Shown: positions 9,042-17,999, counted from the first letter of the stretch. The stretch: 57,439 nt of DNA from Dendronalium phyllosphericum CENA369 (GCF_016056275.1 NZ_JAECZA010000291.1:1-57439); one strand, 5' to 3'. Notes: generated by a model from the letters alone, not told the origin. Program-made: numbers and translations.

Positions 9042-9422
9042 AAGGTTGAATCTTTTAAAACACATTCAACTCATGTTAACCACGTCACCCCAGAATGAAA
9101 AGGGTAAGCATACGGGAGCAATAAAAGGATTTCGGGAGAATTGGAAATTAAGAATTCATGACCGATCCACGCCTTTTTGGTTCCCCAGTTGCTAACAAAA
9201 GACAACTTGATTTTCGGACTGGACTCATCTGATTGTGACGATTTGGGAAATCAAAGCAACACAGTGGCTTTTCCTCAAACTTCACTTCGCCTATGACGAT
9301 TGCTTACCTAAAAACAGTTCCCATAAAATCTTAAACTGCGTCTGTTATATTCTTAAGCAATTATTTCTGCCGATACTGTTGCTTATGTCAAGATTAAGGT
9401 AAGGACTTAGGCAAGTCATACA
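9042..9422. other. Intergenic region between divergent genes
   Basis: No gene is visible in this stretch between the mltA unit (minus) and the kinase gene (plus). I see no repeat or strong hairpin. Confidence 0.5.
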
Positions 9423-10763
9423 ATGTTAGGAAATTTACTAGATGGGCGTTATCAAGTCCTGCAAATATTAGGTGGAGGAGGATTTGGCCAAACCTATATA
9501 GCCAGAGATACCCACCGACCTGGTTATCCTAAGTGTGTTGTCAAGCACCTTAAGCCTGTCACTCAAAATGCCGAATTTTTGGAAACTGCTAGACGGTTGT
9601 TCACTAATGAGGCAGAAATCCTAGAACGACTCGGTCATCACGACCAGATTCCTCGACTTTTAGCCTACTTTGAGGAAAAACAAGAATTTTTCTTGGTACA
9701 AGAGTTTATTGAAGGGCATTCTCTGACAGCAGAACTATTACCAGGTCAATGCTGGTCAGAAGACCAAGTGATTCAACTTCTATCACAAATTTTAGAAATC
9801 TTGGCGTTTATTCATAGCCATAACGTTATTCATCGAGATATTAAACCGGAAAATATTATTAGACGGGAAACAGATGGCAAGTTAGTGCTAATTGACTTTG
9901 GTGCTGTCAAGCAAATTCAATCCCAATTGCTTACAGCTTTTGGACAGATGGCTACTACAATTGCGATCGGTACGCCAGGATATATGTCTACAGAACAGGG
10001 GCGGGGCAAACCTAGACCCAATAGTGATATTTATTCTTTAGGTATTATTTGTATTCAAGCGCTGACGGGATTACATCCCCGACAAATTGAAGAAGATCCA
10101 GAAACAGGAGAAATTGTTTGGCAGGATCTAGCCAATGTCAGCCCTGCACTCGCAGATGTGCTAACTAACATGGTGCTACACCACTTCCGAAAACGCTATC
10201 AATCTGCAACAGATGTCTTGCAAGCGCTTCAGCAAAGTAATGCTGTAATTAACGTTCAATTAACTCAATTACCGTATTTAACCCAACCTTCGCCAATTTC
10301 CTTATCCTCACAAAAGACAATCCTCTCTCAAGAACAGTACAGCCGCTTAGAAAGTATACTTTTAGAAATTGTCGGTCCTGTAGCTCGAACGTTATTACGA
10401 CAAGTTACAGCATCAGCACCGAATAACCAAACATTAATAGATAATTTGGCGCTACATCTACCAGGAAATCAACAAATTGAGTTGAAGAAGCGAACAGCGT
10501 TCCTTGTCGAAGCATCTACAAGTAACCCTACTAATAAGCAACAAAGTATCCTACCAACACCATCTCAGGCAATTAGTGATAGTTTTGTCCGTCAATGCGA
10601 GCGAGATTTGACCGATTTAATTGGCCCCATAGCAGCTTTTCTTGTCCAAAAAACTCTCAAAACTTCTCCTCAAATTTCTCGTACTGAACTCGTGCAAACT
10701 TTGGCAGCACACATTACCGATCCTCAAAAAGCTCAACAATTTCAACAACGCTTACTTGCTTAA
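9423..10763 (+). CDS. Serine/threonine protein kinase with duplicated C-terminal domain
   Basis: This 446-residue Hanks-type kinase has the glycine loop GGGGFGQTY (residues 17-25), the ATP-binding lysine at about K41, the catalytic loop HRDIKPEN (D139), DFG (D158) and the activation segment GTPGYMSTEQ. No transmembrane segment is present, so it is cytoplasmic. The C-terminal region contains two related units (about 305-360 and 388-446) built around LLEIVGPVARTLL and LTDLIGPIAAFLV, similar to the domain now called DUF8082 in cyanobacterial kinases. Its substrate is unknown. It is convergent with the DUF3365 sensor gene. Confidence 0.92.
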   Translation: MLGNLLDGRYQVLQILGGGGFGQTYIARDTHRPGYPKCVVKHLKPVTQNAEFLETARRLFTNEAEILERLGHHDQIPRLLAYFEEKQEFFLVQEFIEGHSLTAELLPGQCWSEDQVIQLLSQILEILAFIHSHNVIHRDIKPENIIRRETDGKLVLIDFGAVKQIQSQLLTAFGQMATTIAIGTPGYMSTEQGRGKPRPNSDIYSLGIICIQALTGLHPRQIEEDPETGEIVWQDLANVSPALADVLTNMVLHHFRKRYQSATDVLQALQQSNAVINVQLTQLPYLTQPSPISLSSQKTILSQEQYSRLESILLEIVGPVARTLLRQVTASAPNNQTLIDNLALHLPGNQQIELKKRTAFLVEASTSNPTNKQQSILPTPSQAISDSFVRQCERDLTDLIGPIAAFLVQKTLKTSPQISRTELVQTLAAHITDPQKAQQFQQRLLA

Positions 10764-10806
10764 GTTTTCAAAACCATAATTCAATCTCACGAATCATAAT
10801 TACGAA

Positions 10807-11709
10807 TTACTGGTTTTGCTGATTCAGCAGGTTCATCGCTATTTCTAAACTGGCTTTCATTCGGTTAAAAGCTGCTGCTAAACCACCAATTTCATCATGA
10901 GACTTTTCTGCAAAATCAGCACTCATATCGCCAGTGCTAACTTGTTGGGCGACTTTTTCAATTTTTCTAATGCGCTGAATCACAGTTTTTTTGATTAAAA
11001 AATTAATCAACAGAACGACGATCGCAAAGATTGCAACTAAAAGTCCCATAATTAAATTCCAAGTCCGGTTAGCACTGGCAAAAACATCTTCAGACGGAAC
11101 AGATATAATTTGGGCAGCAACAATATCGTTGAGTTGCCAGCCAAAACCATTGTCTGTTCCATAACTTGCCAACAGACTTTTAGGAGCGCGATCGGGCGTG
11201 GAATGGCATTGTAGGCAATTTTGCTGTTTAATAGCTAATGGTCGCGCAATATAAAATACTTTCCCGTCAGGAAAGTCACGGAAGCCAGAAATTTCTTGAA
11301 TCTTCGAGTCTTGGCGAAAACGCCCAACTATTTTAGCTTCAAAATCATCAGCTTTATCCCGCAAATTAGTCGGATTCAGAGTTGCTTCTTTATAAAGAAA
11401 ATTTTGGTATTCTGCATTTTTACGCAAATTTTCAAAAACTTCTGTAGCCGAATATGCAGGTACTGTTTCTGGAATAAATGCTGGTTCTGTTTCTAGCCGC
11501 GCTGCTAGTAGAGTATTGATATGATTTTGTGTATAACTTCTGACAGAATTCATCGTTTTGATCAGAATTTGCGCTTGAGAAGTCACTTCATTTTGCGCTT
11601 TTTGGTCAAGTACCCTGGATAAAGCGATACCACTCACAAAAATGCTAACTAGAAAAACTAGCATTAAAATTAAATTAAATTTACTACCTATTTTTAAGTT
11701 TTTTAACAT
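10807..11709 (-). CDS. Orphan c-type heme sensor: DUF3365 domain plus HAMP, no output domain
   Basis: This 300-residue membrane protein has a first transmembrane segment (residues 11-31), a periplasmic DUF3365 domain with a c-type heme motif CLQCH (C165, C168, H169), a second transmembrane segment (217-239) and a HAMP domain (239-292). The sequence stops about eight residues after HAMP. Related proteins, such as the heme protein Tll0287, are proposed redox or gas sensors. With HAMP but no kinase or cyclase domain, it must signal through a partner or be a truncated receptor. It is divergent from the PhnD-like lipoprotein gene. Confidence 0.85.
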   Translation of the reverse strand: MLKNLKIGSKFNLILMLVFLVSIFVSGIALSRVLDQKAQNEVTSQAQILIKTMNSVRSYTQNHINTLLAARLETEPAFIPETVPAYSATEVFENLRKNAEYQNFLYKEATLNPTNLRDKADDFEAKIVGRFRQDSKIQEISGFRDFPDGKVFYIARPLAIKQQNCLQCHSTPDRAPKSLLASYGTDNGFGWQLNDIVAAQIISVPSEDVFASANRTWNLIMGLLVAIFAIVVLLINFLIKKTVIQRIRKIEKVAQQVSTGDMSADFAEKSHDEIGGLAAAFNRMKASLEIAMNLLNQQNQ

Positions 11710-11906
11710 ATTCTTGTGCTAATAAAAGTTTACACATGAAACTAGTATCTTAGTTGGTCTAAAATCACTGATAGCTAGTAGAAAGATATATTTAAAAAAA
11801 TCAATAAATATTAATTTTTTTGCTGTAAAAGGACTTGTCTTGACTCCAGCCTAGCTTATCTAGATAAAACCTGAAAGCACAATTATTTTCTTAATCATAA
11901 TTAGTG

Positions 11907-12761
11907 ATGTCTTGGCAATTTTCCCGTCGTTTGTTTATTTTACAGCTATTATGTGGGACTGTTACTGGATGCAAGTCAATACAGAAATCTGAGGGCGTGT
12001 TAACCATTGGTGTCATCAATTATGGTGGAAGTGAAGAAATAATTAATAAATTTGCTAAATTTAATAGTCATCTGGCCGAAAAAACAAAAGCACACATTCG
12101 GCTAGAGCCTGCTTTTAATGAGAATAAAGCAATTGAGCGTTTAGAGGCTCAAGCTTGGTCATTGGTATTCGCACCGCCAGGGTTAGCAGCTATAGCGATC
12201 GCTCGTTACCGGTATCTGCCGATATTTCCTTTAGTCGGTGTTAGCAATTTGCGCTCAATATTAGTCGTTCGCAAAGACAGCCCAATTCAGGACTTAAAAC
12301 AGTTAGAAGGTAAAACAGTTGCTTTAGGTCAAGCAGGTTCAGCAACAGGATATTATTTTCCGCTTTACAATCTTTATGGGTTGACACTGGCTGAAATATT
12401 GTCTGCACCTGCACCAAAAACGGTTTTGGAATGGATAGCCCAAGGAAAAGCTGATGCTGGGGCTATCTCCATCGCAGAATTGAATCTTTACAGTGCTCAG
12501 TTACGCGAGACTGAGTTTCGCATACTCTACACAGATCCTCACTATGTTCCAGCTGGTGTAGTTTTAATTGGCTCTAGTGTAGAACGCAACCGCCAAGAAT
12601 ACATTCGCAAAGTCATGAGTCAATTTTCTACAGTTTTGGCTCAAGATGTAGGGTATGTGCCTAATGGGAAAGTCCCAGATTATAAATATATGATTGATGT
12701 AGTTAACCGGGTGAAATCAATTACTTCCCAGTTACAAGACAAGCCCGTTCGTCTATTTTGA
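11907..12761 (+). CDS. PhnD-like phosphate/phosphonate-type substrate-binding lipoprotein
   Basis: This protein of about 284 residues is of the PhnD/type 2 periplasmic binding-protein family: LTIGVINYGG, then VVRKDSPIQDLKQLEGKTVALG and SATGYYFPLYNLYG are family-like. The N-terminus holds a twin-arginine-like SRRLF followed by a lipobox-like VTGC, so it is probably a lipoprotein exported by Tat. GTG 11904 and ATG 11907 are both possible starts. No ABC permease or ATPase lies nearby. The divergent neighbour is a HAMP sensor, and binding proteins of this type often serve sensors, so a sensory rather than transport role is possible. Confidence 0.8.
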   Translation: MSWQFSRRLFILQLLCGTVTGCKSIQKSEGVLTIGVINYGGSEEIINKFAKFNSHLAEKTKAHIRLEPAFNENKAIERLEAQAWSLVFAPPGLAAIAIARYRYLPIFPLVGVSNLRSILVVRKDSPIQDLKQLEGKTVALGQAGSATGYYFPLYNLYGLTLAEILSAPAPKTVLEWIAQGKADAGAISIAELNLYSAQLRETEFRILYTDPHYVPAGVVLIGSSVERNRQEYIRKVMSQFSTVLAQDVGYVPNGKVPDYKYMIDVVNRVKSITSQLQDKPVRLF

Positions 12762-12879
12762 GTAAACCAAAATATAAAATAGTATTACAAATAGTTTGCA
12801 TTCAATTATCGTAATTACTATATACTAAAAGTTGCACTGTCAAAATAATTATCCTCATAACGTTGGTATCTATGTATAG

Positions 12880-13022
12880 AATTCGCTAGCAAAATTTCGT
12901 AGCTTCTTTACTAGTTTAAACAGACAAAGAAAATATTTGTCTGGGATAGTTTTGTTTGACTAGGTAAAGAATTTATTCTTGGGTGGCGAGACTTTCTTTT
13001 TGTCAATCATTGCTAGCGAATT
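12880..13022. repeat. 143-bp nested inverted-repeat element upstream of the APH-type gene
   Basis: Three nested stems are present. The outer one is a perfect 13-bp pair (12880-12892 and 13010-13022, AATTCGCTAGCAA and TTGCTAGCGAATT). The middle one is TTCTTTACTAGT (12904-12915) with ACTAGGTAAAGAA (12959-12971), one bulge. The inner one is CAGACAAA (12921-12928) with TTTGTCTG (12936-12943). The element ends about 20 bases before the APH-type start codon. It could be a MITE-like insertion or a structured RNA leader. Confidence 0.75.
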
Positions 13023-13042
13023 GAGAAAACAGGAACTTAGTT

Positions 13043-14440
13043 ATGAGTCAAGTGGTTGTAGTTCACTTAGCAAATTTCCATTTCGACTATTACAGCATTA
13101 TTCCCCACGAAACCAAGCCGCAAGTATTAATACTATGTGATAAAAATGGCTGTTCTTTGCCGTGGTTAGTACCTTACGAGCATCACTTTGGGGTTGTGAA
13201 CCACATTAATCAAGCGATCGCAACACAACTAGGATGCAATGTAACGGTACTGAAATGTTTCTATGAAGATTACAGTCTAGAAGCCAAAATTGGGTGTAGG
13301 GTTTATGCAATGGAAAATCACTCTTGCCAATGGACACCGCCTAAAAATTCACGTTGGATAGGGTTTGAGGAATTAGACAGCCTGAAATTTGTTATTCCCA
13401 AACTTCGCCAAGTTCTTAACTCTTGGTTTGCCGAGATTAGTAGTGATAATATTCCAAAAATGCGAGTTCCTTGGGCGCAAGTAGGTTGGTTCGATCGGGC
13501 AATAGCCTGGATTAATTTACAACTTAATTTTATAGGTTTCGATATAACTGCTCCAATTCAGCAATTTAAATCTCAAACTCGCTCTTGTCTATTAAAAATC
13601 AGTACAAAAAATGGAGATATTTACTTCAAAGCGACATTTGGTGTATTTGTTAATGAAACTATATTAACTAAGTCGATTGCCGAATTTTATCCTCAACACT
13701 TACCTGAATTGCTTGTTGTAGATACACAAAAAAGCTGGATGTTAATGCGCGATTTTAGAGGCAAGCATCTGGGAAAGACTCAAGATATTTTTTATTGGCA
13801 GAAGGCACTAAACTTGTTTGCGAAAATGCAAATTCAGGCTGTAGCTCAGGTAGAACAGTTGCTAGCTATTGGCTTTCCTGACCGAAGAACTGAGCAAATT
13901 ATTAACCAGATTGAACCACTATTTGCAGATAACTCAGCCATACTAATACCGCAAAACGCTCCGCGTCTTTCGGTTGATGAAATAGAGACATTACGTTCTT
14001 TAATTCCTCAATTAAGAGTAATGTGTTATGAATTAGCTATGTGTGGTATACCCCAAACTTTGGTACACGGCGATTTTCACTGCGAAAATGTAATTCTTAC
14101 TGATGAAAGATTTATCTATTTCGACTGGTCTGACGGTGCTCTCTCTCATCCCTTTTTTGATGCAGTTTTCTTTTTGCAGGATATTACACAACAACTTCCC
14201 GATATCATTGATATACAAGTAAGTCTACGCAATGCATATCTAGAGCCGTGGACAGTTTATATGCCGATAGAGCAATTAATTTCTGTGTTTGCTAAAGCGG
14301 AACCATTAGCTTATCTTTACTATGCAGTTGTTAGTTACGAAATCACTCAAAGTCTTGAAGTATCTCATAGATGGGAAATGGAAGAAGCAGTTCCTTATTG
14401 GCTGAAAAAGTTATTATCTTGTATTCAGGAGATAGAATAA
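13043..14440 (+). CDS. Aminoglycoside-phosphotransferase-fold protein with N-terminal Nudix-like region
   Basis: This 465-residue protein has a C-terminal small-molecule kinase domain with the catalytic loop HGDFHCENV (H342, D344) and the metal-binding DWSDG segment around residue 357. Residues 1-135 look like a degenerate Nudix-type fold (VPYEHHFGVVNHINQAIATQLG, then RWIGFEELDSL), without a visible Nudix box. The APH fold phosphorylates many sugars, alcohols and amines; nothing here points to antibiotic resistance. A complex inverted-repeat element precedes the gene, and AGGA lies about eight bases before the ATG. It is convergent with the TIR-like gene. Confidence 0.8.
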   Translation: MSQVVVVHLANFHFDYYSIIPHETKPQVLILCDKNGCSLPWLVPYEHHFGVVNHINQAIATQLGCNVTVLKCFYEDYSLEAKIGCRVYAMENHSCQWTPPKNSRWIGFEELDSLKFVIPKLRQVLNSWFAEISSDNIPKMRVPWAQVGWFDRAIAWINLQLNFIGFDITAPIQQFKSQTRSCLLKISTKNGDIYFKATFGVFVNETILTKSIAEFYPQHLPELLVVDTQKSWMLMRDFRGKHLGKTQDIFYWQKALNLFAKMQIQAVAQVEQLLAIGFPDRRTEQIINQIEPLFADNSAILIPQNAPRLSVDEIETLRSLIPQLRVMCYELAMCGIPQTLVHGDFHCENVILTDERFIYFDWSDGALSHPFFDAVFFLQDITQQLPDIIDIQVSLRNAYLEPWTVYMPIEQLISVFAKAEPLAYLYYAVVSYEITQSLEVSHRWEMEEAVPYWLKKLLSCIQEIE

Positions 14441-14519
14441 AGAAACTCAATAAATAAATTATCATGAGCGTAGCTTTTGATATTAGTCATCATTTCTTTG
14501 TCAACTATGGAATATTTTT

Positions 14520-15290
14520 TTAAAAAAACAATTTAAATCTTGCTAGCTGAGTTTCAATCGCCCCTTTGAGGATTTTATTCAGTTCTTTACTGTCTTTAAA
14601 TTGCAAAATTTGCTGCGTTGGTAAGTCGAAAGGAAATTGCCCGTCGATGTCTGAGCGTTGCATGTGTGCTAATAAAATTTGTTCTGAACGCTTACTCCCA
14701 ATGGCATAGCCAATTTCAACACAGACATTGGGGCTGAGAATCAATTGGGCGGTTTCTTTACCCTCGATACTAGCAATGGGTGTGGTATCTGCAATAAATA
14801 ATAAACTCTTACGGATTTTTCGCATAATGGTACGACTTAGCCGCAGAGGAGCATTGCTAGGACGATAAGATTCTATTAATGATAGAGGGAGACGCGATCG
14901 CACATTTAAAGATTCTAAACTCTTTTGCAATCCCTCTTTTAGGGCATCACTCGCGGCGGCATACTCAGTTTGATAGCACAAAAAAATTGTTGGATCTAAC
15001 TGAGCTAACAAGGCTTGTTTGGTGAAATAAATTTCATGACTGATCAAATCAATGTTAGCTACACAATAGCCACCACTACCTTCTATATAAAACTCAACAT
15101 TTTCCCCTTCCAGATAGCGCCCAAACCAAGTTGATTGCTTTACTTCGTCGCTATCTTCTAAAAAGTCAGCTCGCATTGCCGATCTCAGCAGGCTTTTTTT
15201 ACTGAGGCGAATGTCTGGCGGACGTTTTTCTAGTTCTGCGATCGGCTCATAATCCTGAAGATACCATGCTCTGAGCGCAATAATTGACAT
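14520..15290 (-). CDS. TIR-like / nucleoside-deoxyribosyltransferase-like domain protein
   Basis: I do not recognise the N-terminal hundred residues. The C-terminal half (about 100-250) has the layout of TIR-like nucleotide-binding proteins: a first strand TIFLCYQTEY (101-110), a helix of acidic-basic character, the strand SLLFIADTT (162-170), the SPNVCVEIGYAIGS segment (186-199) where E192 sits at the usual catalytic glutamate, and FPFDLP (219-224). Such domains occur in anti-phage effectors that consume NAD+ and in nucleoside deoxyribosyltransferase relatives. No partner gene is adjacent. The role is inference; the fold call is moderately sure. Confidence 0.6.
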   Translation of the reverse strand: MSIIALRAWYLQDYEPIAELEKRPPDIRLSKKSLLRSAMRADFLEDSDEVKQSTWFGRYLEGENVEFYIEGSGGYCVANIDLISHEIYFTKQALLAQLDPTIFLCYQTEYAAASDALKEGLQKSLESLNVRSRLPLSLIESYRPSNAPLRLSRTIMRKIRKSLLFIADTTPIASIEGKETAQLILSPNVCVEIGYAIGSKRSEQILLAHMQRSDIDGQFPFDLPTQQILQFKDSKELNKILKGAIETQLARFKLFF

Positions 15291-16291
15291 AAGGCGCTAT
15301 TTCAAATATCTCTTGCTATTCAACTTTGTACAAGTTTATACCATTTTGGATTGGGAATCGCTTTCTATATTCGAGCTACCTAAATCCATCTGTTGCGATC
15401 GTTTTTCAAATTGCTATTACACCTTGGCGTACCCTTAAATACAACAACACCCAAGCTTCTACTAGCTTCGATTACTTCCTCCCCTTGTTTATTCTAGCCA
15501 GGGATGTACTTTCTTCCATCACTATAAACAAGCAATGAAAACCAGTTACAGCGCCCCCTGATTTTCAATAATTTGAGGAAATATCAGCGTTCGCGTTGGG
15601 TGTTGTTGGGTTTGGGCGAGACAGACATATATCAAACAGCGTCTTTTACCTCTTTTCGTTTCAATCTAGCTGTTGCATCTGCCAGGGAAGCTTTATTTAG
15701 CTTCAATTATTAAATTAACACTTACTAAATTAATCTAGATTTTTTTGCAAATAAACTTTACTTTCAAAGCGAATGAAAGTCGATCTAGCTTGAAATCAAC
15801 TTACAGATAAATGCTAACTTTTTATCTTTAGCAACCGATGTGATGATTCCAGCCAATAGTTATAGAGCTGATTAAAAGAGTAATCGATTTATCGGATTAT
15901 TTTGAACTGAGAAGCGATCGCTGATTTTGGAGATAATAGACGCACCCAGACTCATATTTAAGTTGCGTTTCTAAAGACCTTAGATGAAGCAGCCATTTTA
16001 CGACTGGTTTTTCACTATGGTGTCACAATTATGATTGCTGCTGCAAAGCGCGATGCCTTCTCTTTGGGAGACGCTACCGCCTAGCTTGCTTCCACAAAGT
16101 GGTACGGCAAATAGCTAAGGCATCCACGCAAACTTACCAGAATAGAAATGTTTTGATGTTGCCAGCACTCTCAACTACTGGAATGAACTGTAGAGAAAGA
16201 ATCTTACCAAATCTACCCCAAAGCAGCAAGCTAGTAATAAAGCTATCAGCTATCAGCAGTCAGTTAACGACGGCTGAATGCTGATAGCTAT
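15291..16291. other. 1-kb region without a convincing gene
   Basis: Two short open frames (15326-15538 and 16099-16284, plus strand) lack ribosome sites and protein-like composition. Near 16050 the sequence GCGATGCCTTCTCTTTGGGAGACGC-like resembles a dispersed cyanobacterial repeat. Short fragments such as LDEAAILRLVFHYGVT at about 15981 could be remnants of a decayed gene, but I cannot name it. Confidence 0.5.
16248..16289 (-). terminator. Hairpin just after the LuxR-type response regulator gene
   Basis: A 16-base inverted repeat with one mismatch (16248-16263 and 16274-16289, AGCTATCAGC core) lies immediately beyond the minus-strand stop at 16292. There is no clear T-run, so the terminator call is tentative; the arms are also composed of CAGCTAT-type repeats. 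Confidence 0.45.
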
Positions 16292-16972
16292 TTAAGCCAT
16301 TTGATTTTCAATCGCCCACCGCGCTAGTTCAGTGCGGTTGTGGAGATTGGTTTTGCCCAACATGTTGGACACATGGCTTTCAACAGTACGTTGACTGACA
16401 TTTAATTCTTCAGCAATTTCCCGGTTAGCTAAACCTCTAGCTACAAACTGCACAACTTTTAGCTCGGTTGGGGTTAACTGCACATCGAAAGGTACTTGGA
16501 TGCGGGAACCGTTTTCTCCTCCTTTGGCTTGGTGTTCTTTCCAGCGGATGGTTTGTTTCAGCGAAGATTCTACTTGCGCTACGAGTTCTTCTGGTTCAAA
16601 GGGCTTGACCATATATACATCAGCACCTTTATTTAGCCCTTTGACTCGGTCTGCACTTTGTCCTTTGGCTGAAAGGAAGAGAACGGGAATCCAGCCAGTA
16701 CGTTCATTTTGCCGAACTTGTTCGACAAAAGTATATCCGTCCATTTCGGGCATCATTACGTCACAGATGATCATATCTGGAACTTCTTGTTCTAAGACTT
16801 CCAGAGCTTCTCGTCCGTTTTCAGCAGTGATGACTTCATATCCTCTGAATTCCAAATAATCCTTCACCAGCAAGATGAGGTTAGGGTCATCATCAATTAA
16901 TAGAAGTCGTTTGTGATCTTTCATGCTGGGCTCTTTCATAGCAGTGGCACTTGTCGCGCTTCGGTCCATCAA
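16292..16972 (-). CDS. NarL/LuxR-family response regulator (Ycf29-like)
   Basis: This 226-residue two-component regulator has an N-terminal receiver domain (LLLIDDDPNLILLVKDYL, phospho-acceptor in MIICDVMMPEMDG, conserved K in DVYMVKPFEP) and a C-terminal LuxR-type helix-turn-helix (LTPTELKVVQFVARGLANREIAEELNVS). The arrangement resembles the Ycf29 family conserved in cyanobacteria and red-algal plastids. The first 16 residues are not family-like; in-frame Met codons at 16939 and 16924 are alternative starts. No histidine kinase is adjacent, so its sensor is not identified here. Confidence 0.88.
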   Translation of the reverse strand: MMDRSATSATAMKEPSMKDHKRLLLIDDDPNLILLVKDYLEFRGYEVITAENGREALEVLEQEVPDMIICDVMMPEMDGYTFVEQVRQNERTGWIPVLFLSAKGQSADRVKGLNKGADVYMVKPFEPEELVAQVESSLKQTIRWKEHQAKGGENGSRIQVPFDVQLTPTELKVVQFVARGLANREIAEELNVSQRTVESHVSNMLGKTNLHNRTELARWAIENQMA

Positions 16973-17295
16973 GGTCTTGAATGGTTATCCTCTATCGTGG
17001 ATTATCGAGATGTTGTTCTTTTTCCCACTTAACTTGCCTTTGCTTCCTCGAAGTCTCAAAAGTGTTGATTACTTTCTAGGAGACCACTAGCTCATTGGCA
17101 AAAGTCCAGTAAGGATACGTAGAGCAGTAGTGTTTATAATGCGCTATTATATATCCCTTTGAAAGTAGCGGGTGGAAAAACACTGATTAAATAATAATCC
17201 TTCTAGTTCACAAGTAAGTATTGGCTTAAGATGACCCTAGCTACTAAACAACCCGCGCTTTCATTGGCTTACTGCTTTACTATATCCTTTGGATG
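16973..17295. other. Intergenic region upstream of the response regulator
   Basis: No gene is visible in this 323-base stretch. It must contain the response regulator promoter and the end of the ferredoxin-like transcript. I see no strong hairpin. Confidence 0.5.
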
Positions 17296-17769
17296 TTAAG
17301 CCTCTATCAATCGATCGCAAGCAAGTAAGGGAGTTTCCGGCAAAGGATGGGTCAAAAATGCATATTCTTCCACCACCCGATTGCCGATCGAGTGTTCTTG
17401 GACAATCCGCTCAATAACTTCCGGGTTTGCTTGGCGATACCAGACACCATCAGGGTAAACAACCATTATCGGCCCAGAACAACAAACTCGCAAGCAGTTG
17501 GCTTTGGTTCTAAAGATGCAAACGGGAAGACTTTCATGCGGGCGATCGAGTTTTAGCTCTTTCAGACGCTTTTTTAGGTATTCCCAAGATTCAAGACTAG
17601 CTTGTTTTGAACAGCAATTAGGAACTGTCTGGTCAGCACAAATAAAAATATGTCGTTGAATTTTTGCAAGTCCTAGAGTTTCTACACACTTACTGAGGGC
17701 TTTATTGTCCAGATTTTTAGTGGTTTTGGGGATTTTACGGCTGGGCTGGATCACTGTATTGTTACTCAT
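17296..17769 (-). CDS. Thioredoxin-like [2Fe-2S] ferredoxin domain protein
   Basis: This 157-residue protein carries a C-terminal thioredoxin-like [2Fe-2S] domain: RHIFICADQTVPNCC at residues about 40-55 and RTKANCLRVCCSGPIMVVYPDGVWY at about 88-112 supply the cluster cysteines. The first 35 residues are basic and Ser/Thr-rich with no known domain. Related proteins are electron carriers or NuoE-like subunits; the partner is unknown. It is divergent from the groESL operon, and its upstream region abuts the K-box and CIRCE region. Confidence 0.87.
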   Translation of the reverse strand: MSNNTVIQPSRKIPKTTKNLDNKALSKCVETLGLAKIQRHIFICADQTVPNCCSKQASLESWEYLKKRLKELKLDRPHESLPVCIFRTKANCLRVCCSGPIMVVYPDGVWYRQANPEVIERIVQEHSIGNRVVEEYAFLTHPLPETPLLACDRLIEA

Positions 17770-17916
17770 TGAGCGGCTCCCTGATTACAGTTCTATAACA
17801 ATTTCCAAGCTTTGCAAATAAAGTTGACCATATAAAAATATTCGTAACTTACGCAGGAGAACCCGCAAGCTCTAAATAATTAGGTATTTATTCTTAAGTG
17901 AGTCTGCTATTACCTA

Positions 17917-17932
17917 GTTCGGGAACCCGTAC
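17917..17932 (+). promoter_or_regulatory. K-box upstream of groESL
   Basis: GTTCGG-GAAC-CCGTAC fits the cyanobacterial K-box pattern GTTCGG-NNAN-CCNNAC, described upstream of groESL as a positive element for light and heat induction. The consensus is quoted from memory. It lies 41 bases before the CIRCE element. Confidence 0.65.
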
Positions 17933-17972
17933 ACAAGGAATTATTGCCATTACATGCTATCGTTCGGTAAAT

Positions 17973-17999
17973 TAGCACTCAGGAGTTGAGAGTGCTAAC
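17973..17999 (+). promoter_or_regulatory. CIRCE operator (HrcA site)
   Basis: TTAGCACTC (17973-17981), nine spacer bases and GAGTGCTAA (17991-17999) make a perfect CIRCE inverted repeat, the operator of the HrcA heat-shock repressor. It ends 15 bases before the groES start codon. Confidence 0.97.

Noticed and set aside
13043-14440. Aminoglycoside resistance gene
   Set aside because: The APH fold is used for many metabolites and nothing in context suggests drug resistance.
15326-16284. Two short plus-strand frames in the gene-poor kilobase
   Set aside because: There is no ribosome site, no domain and composition is not protein-like.
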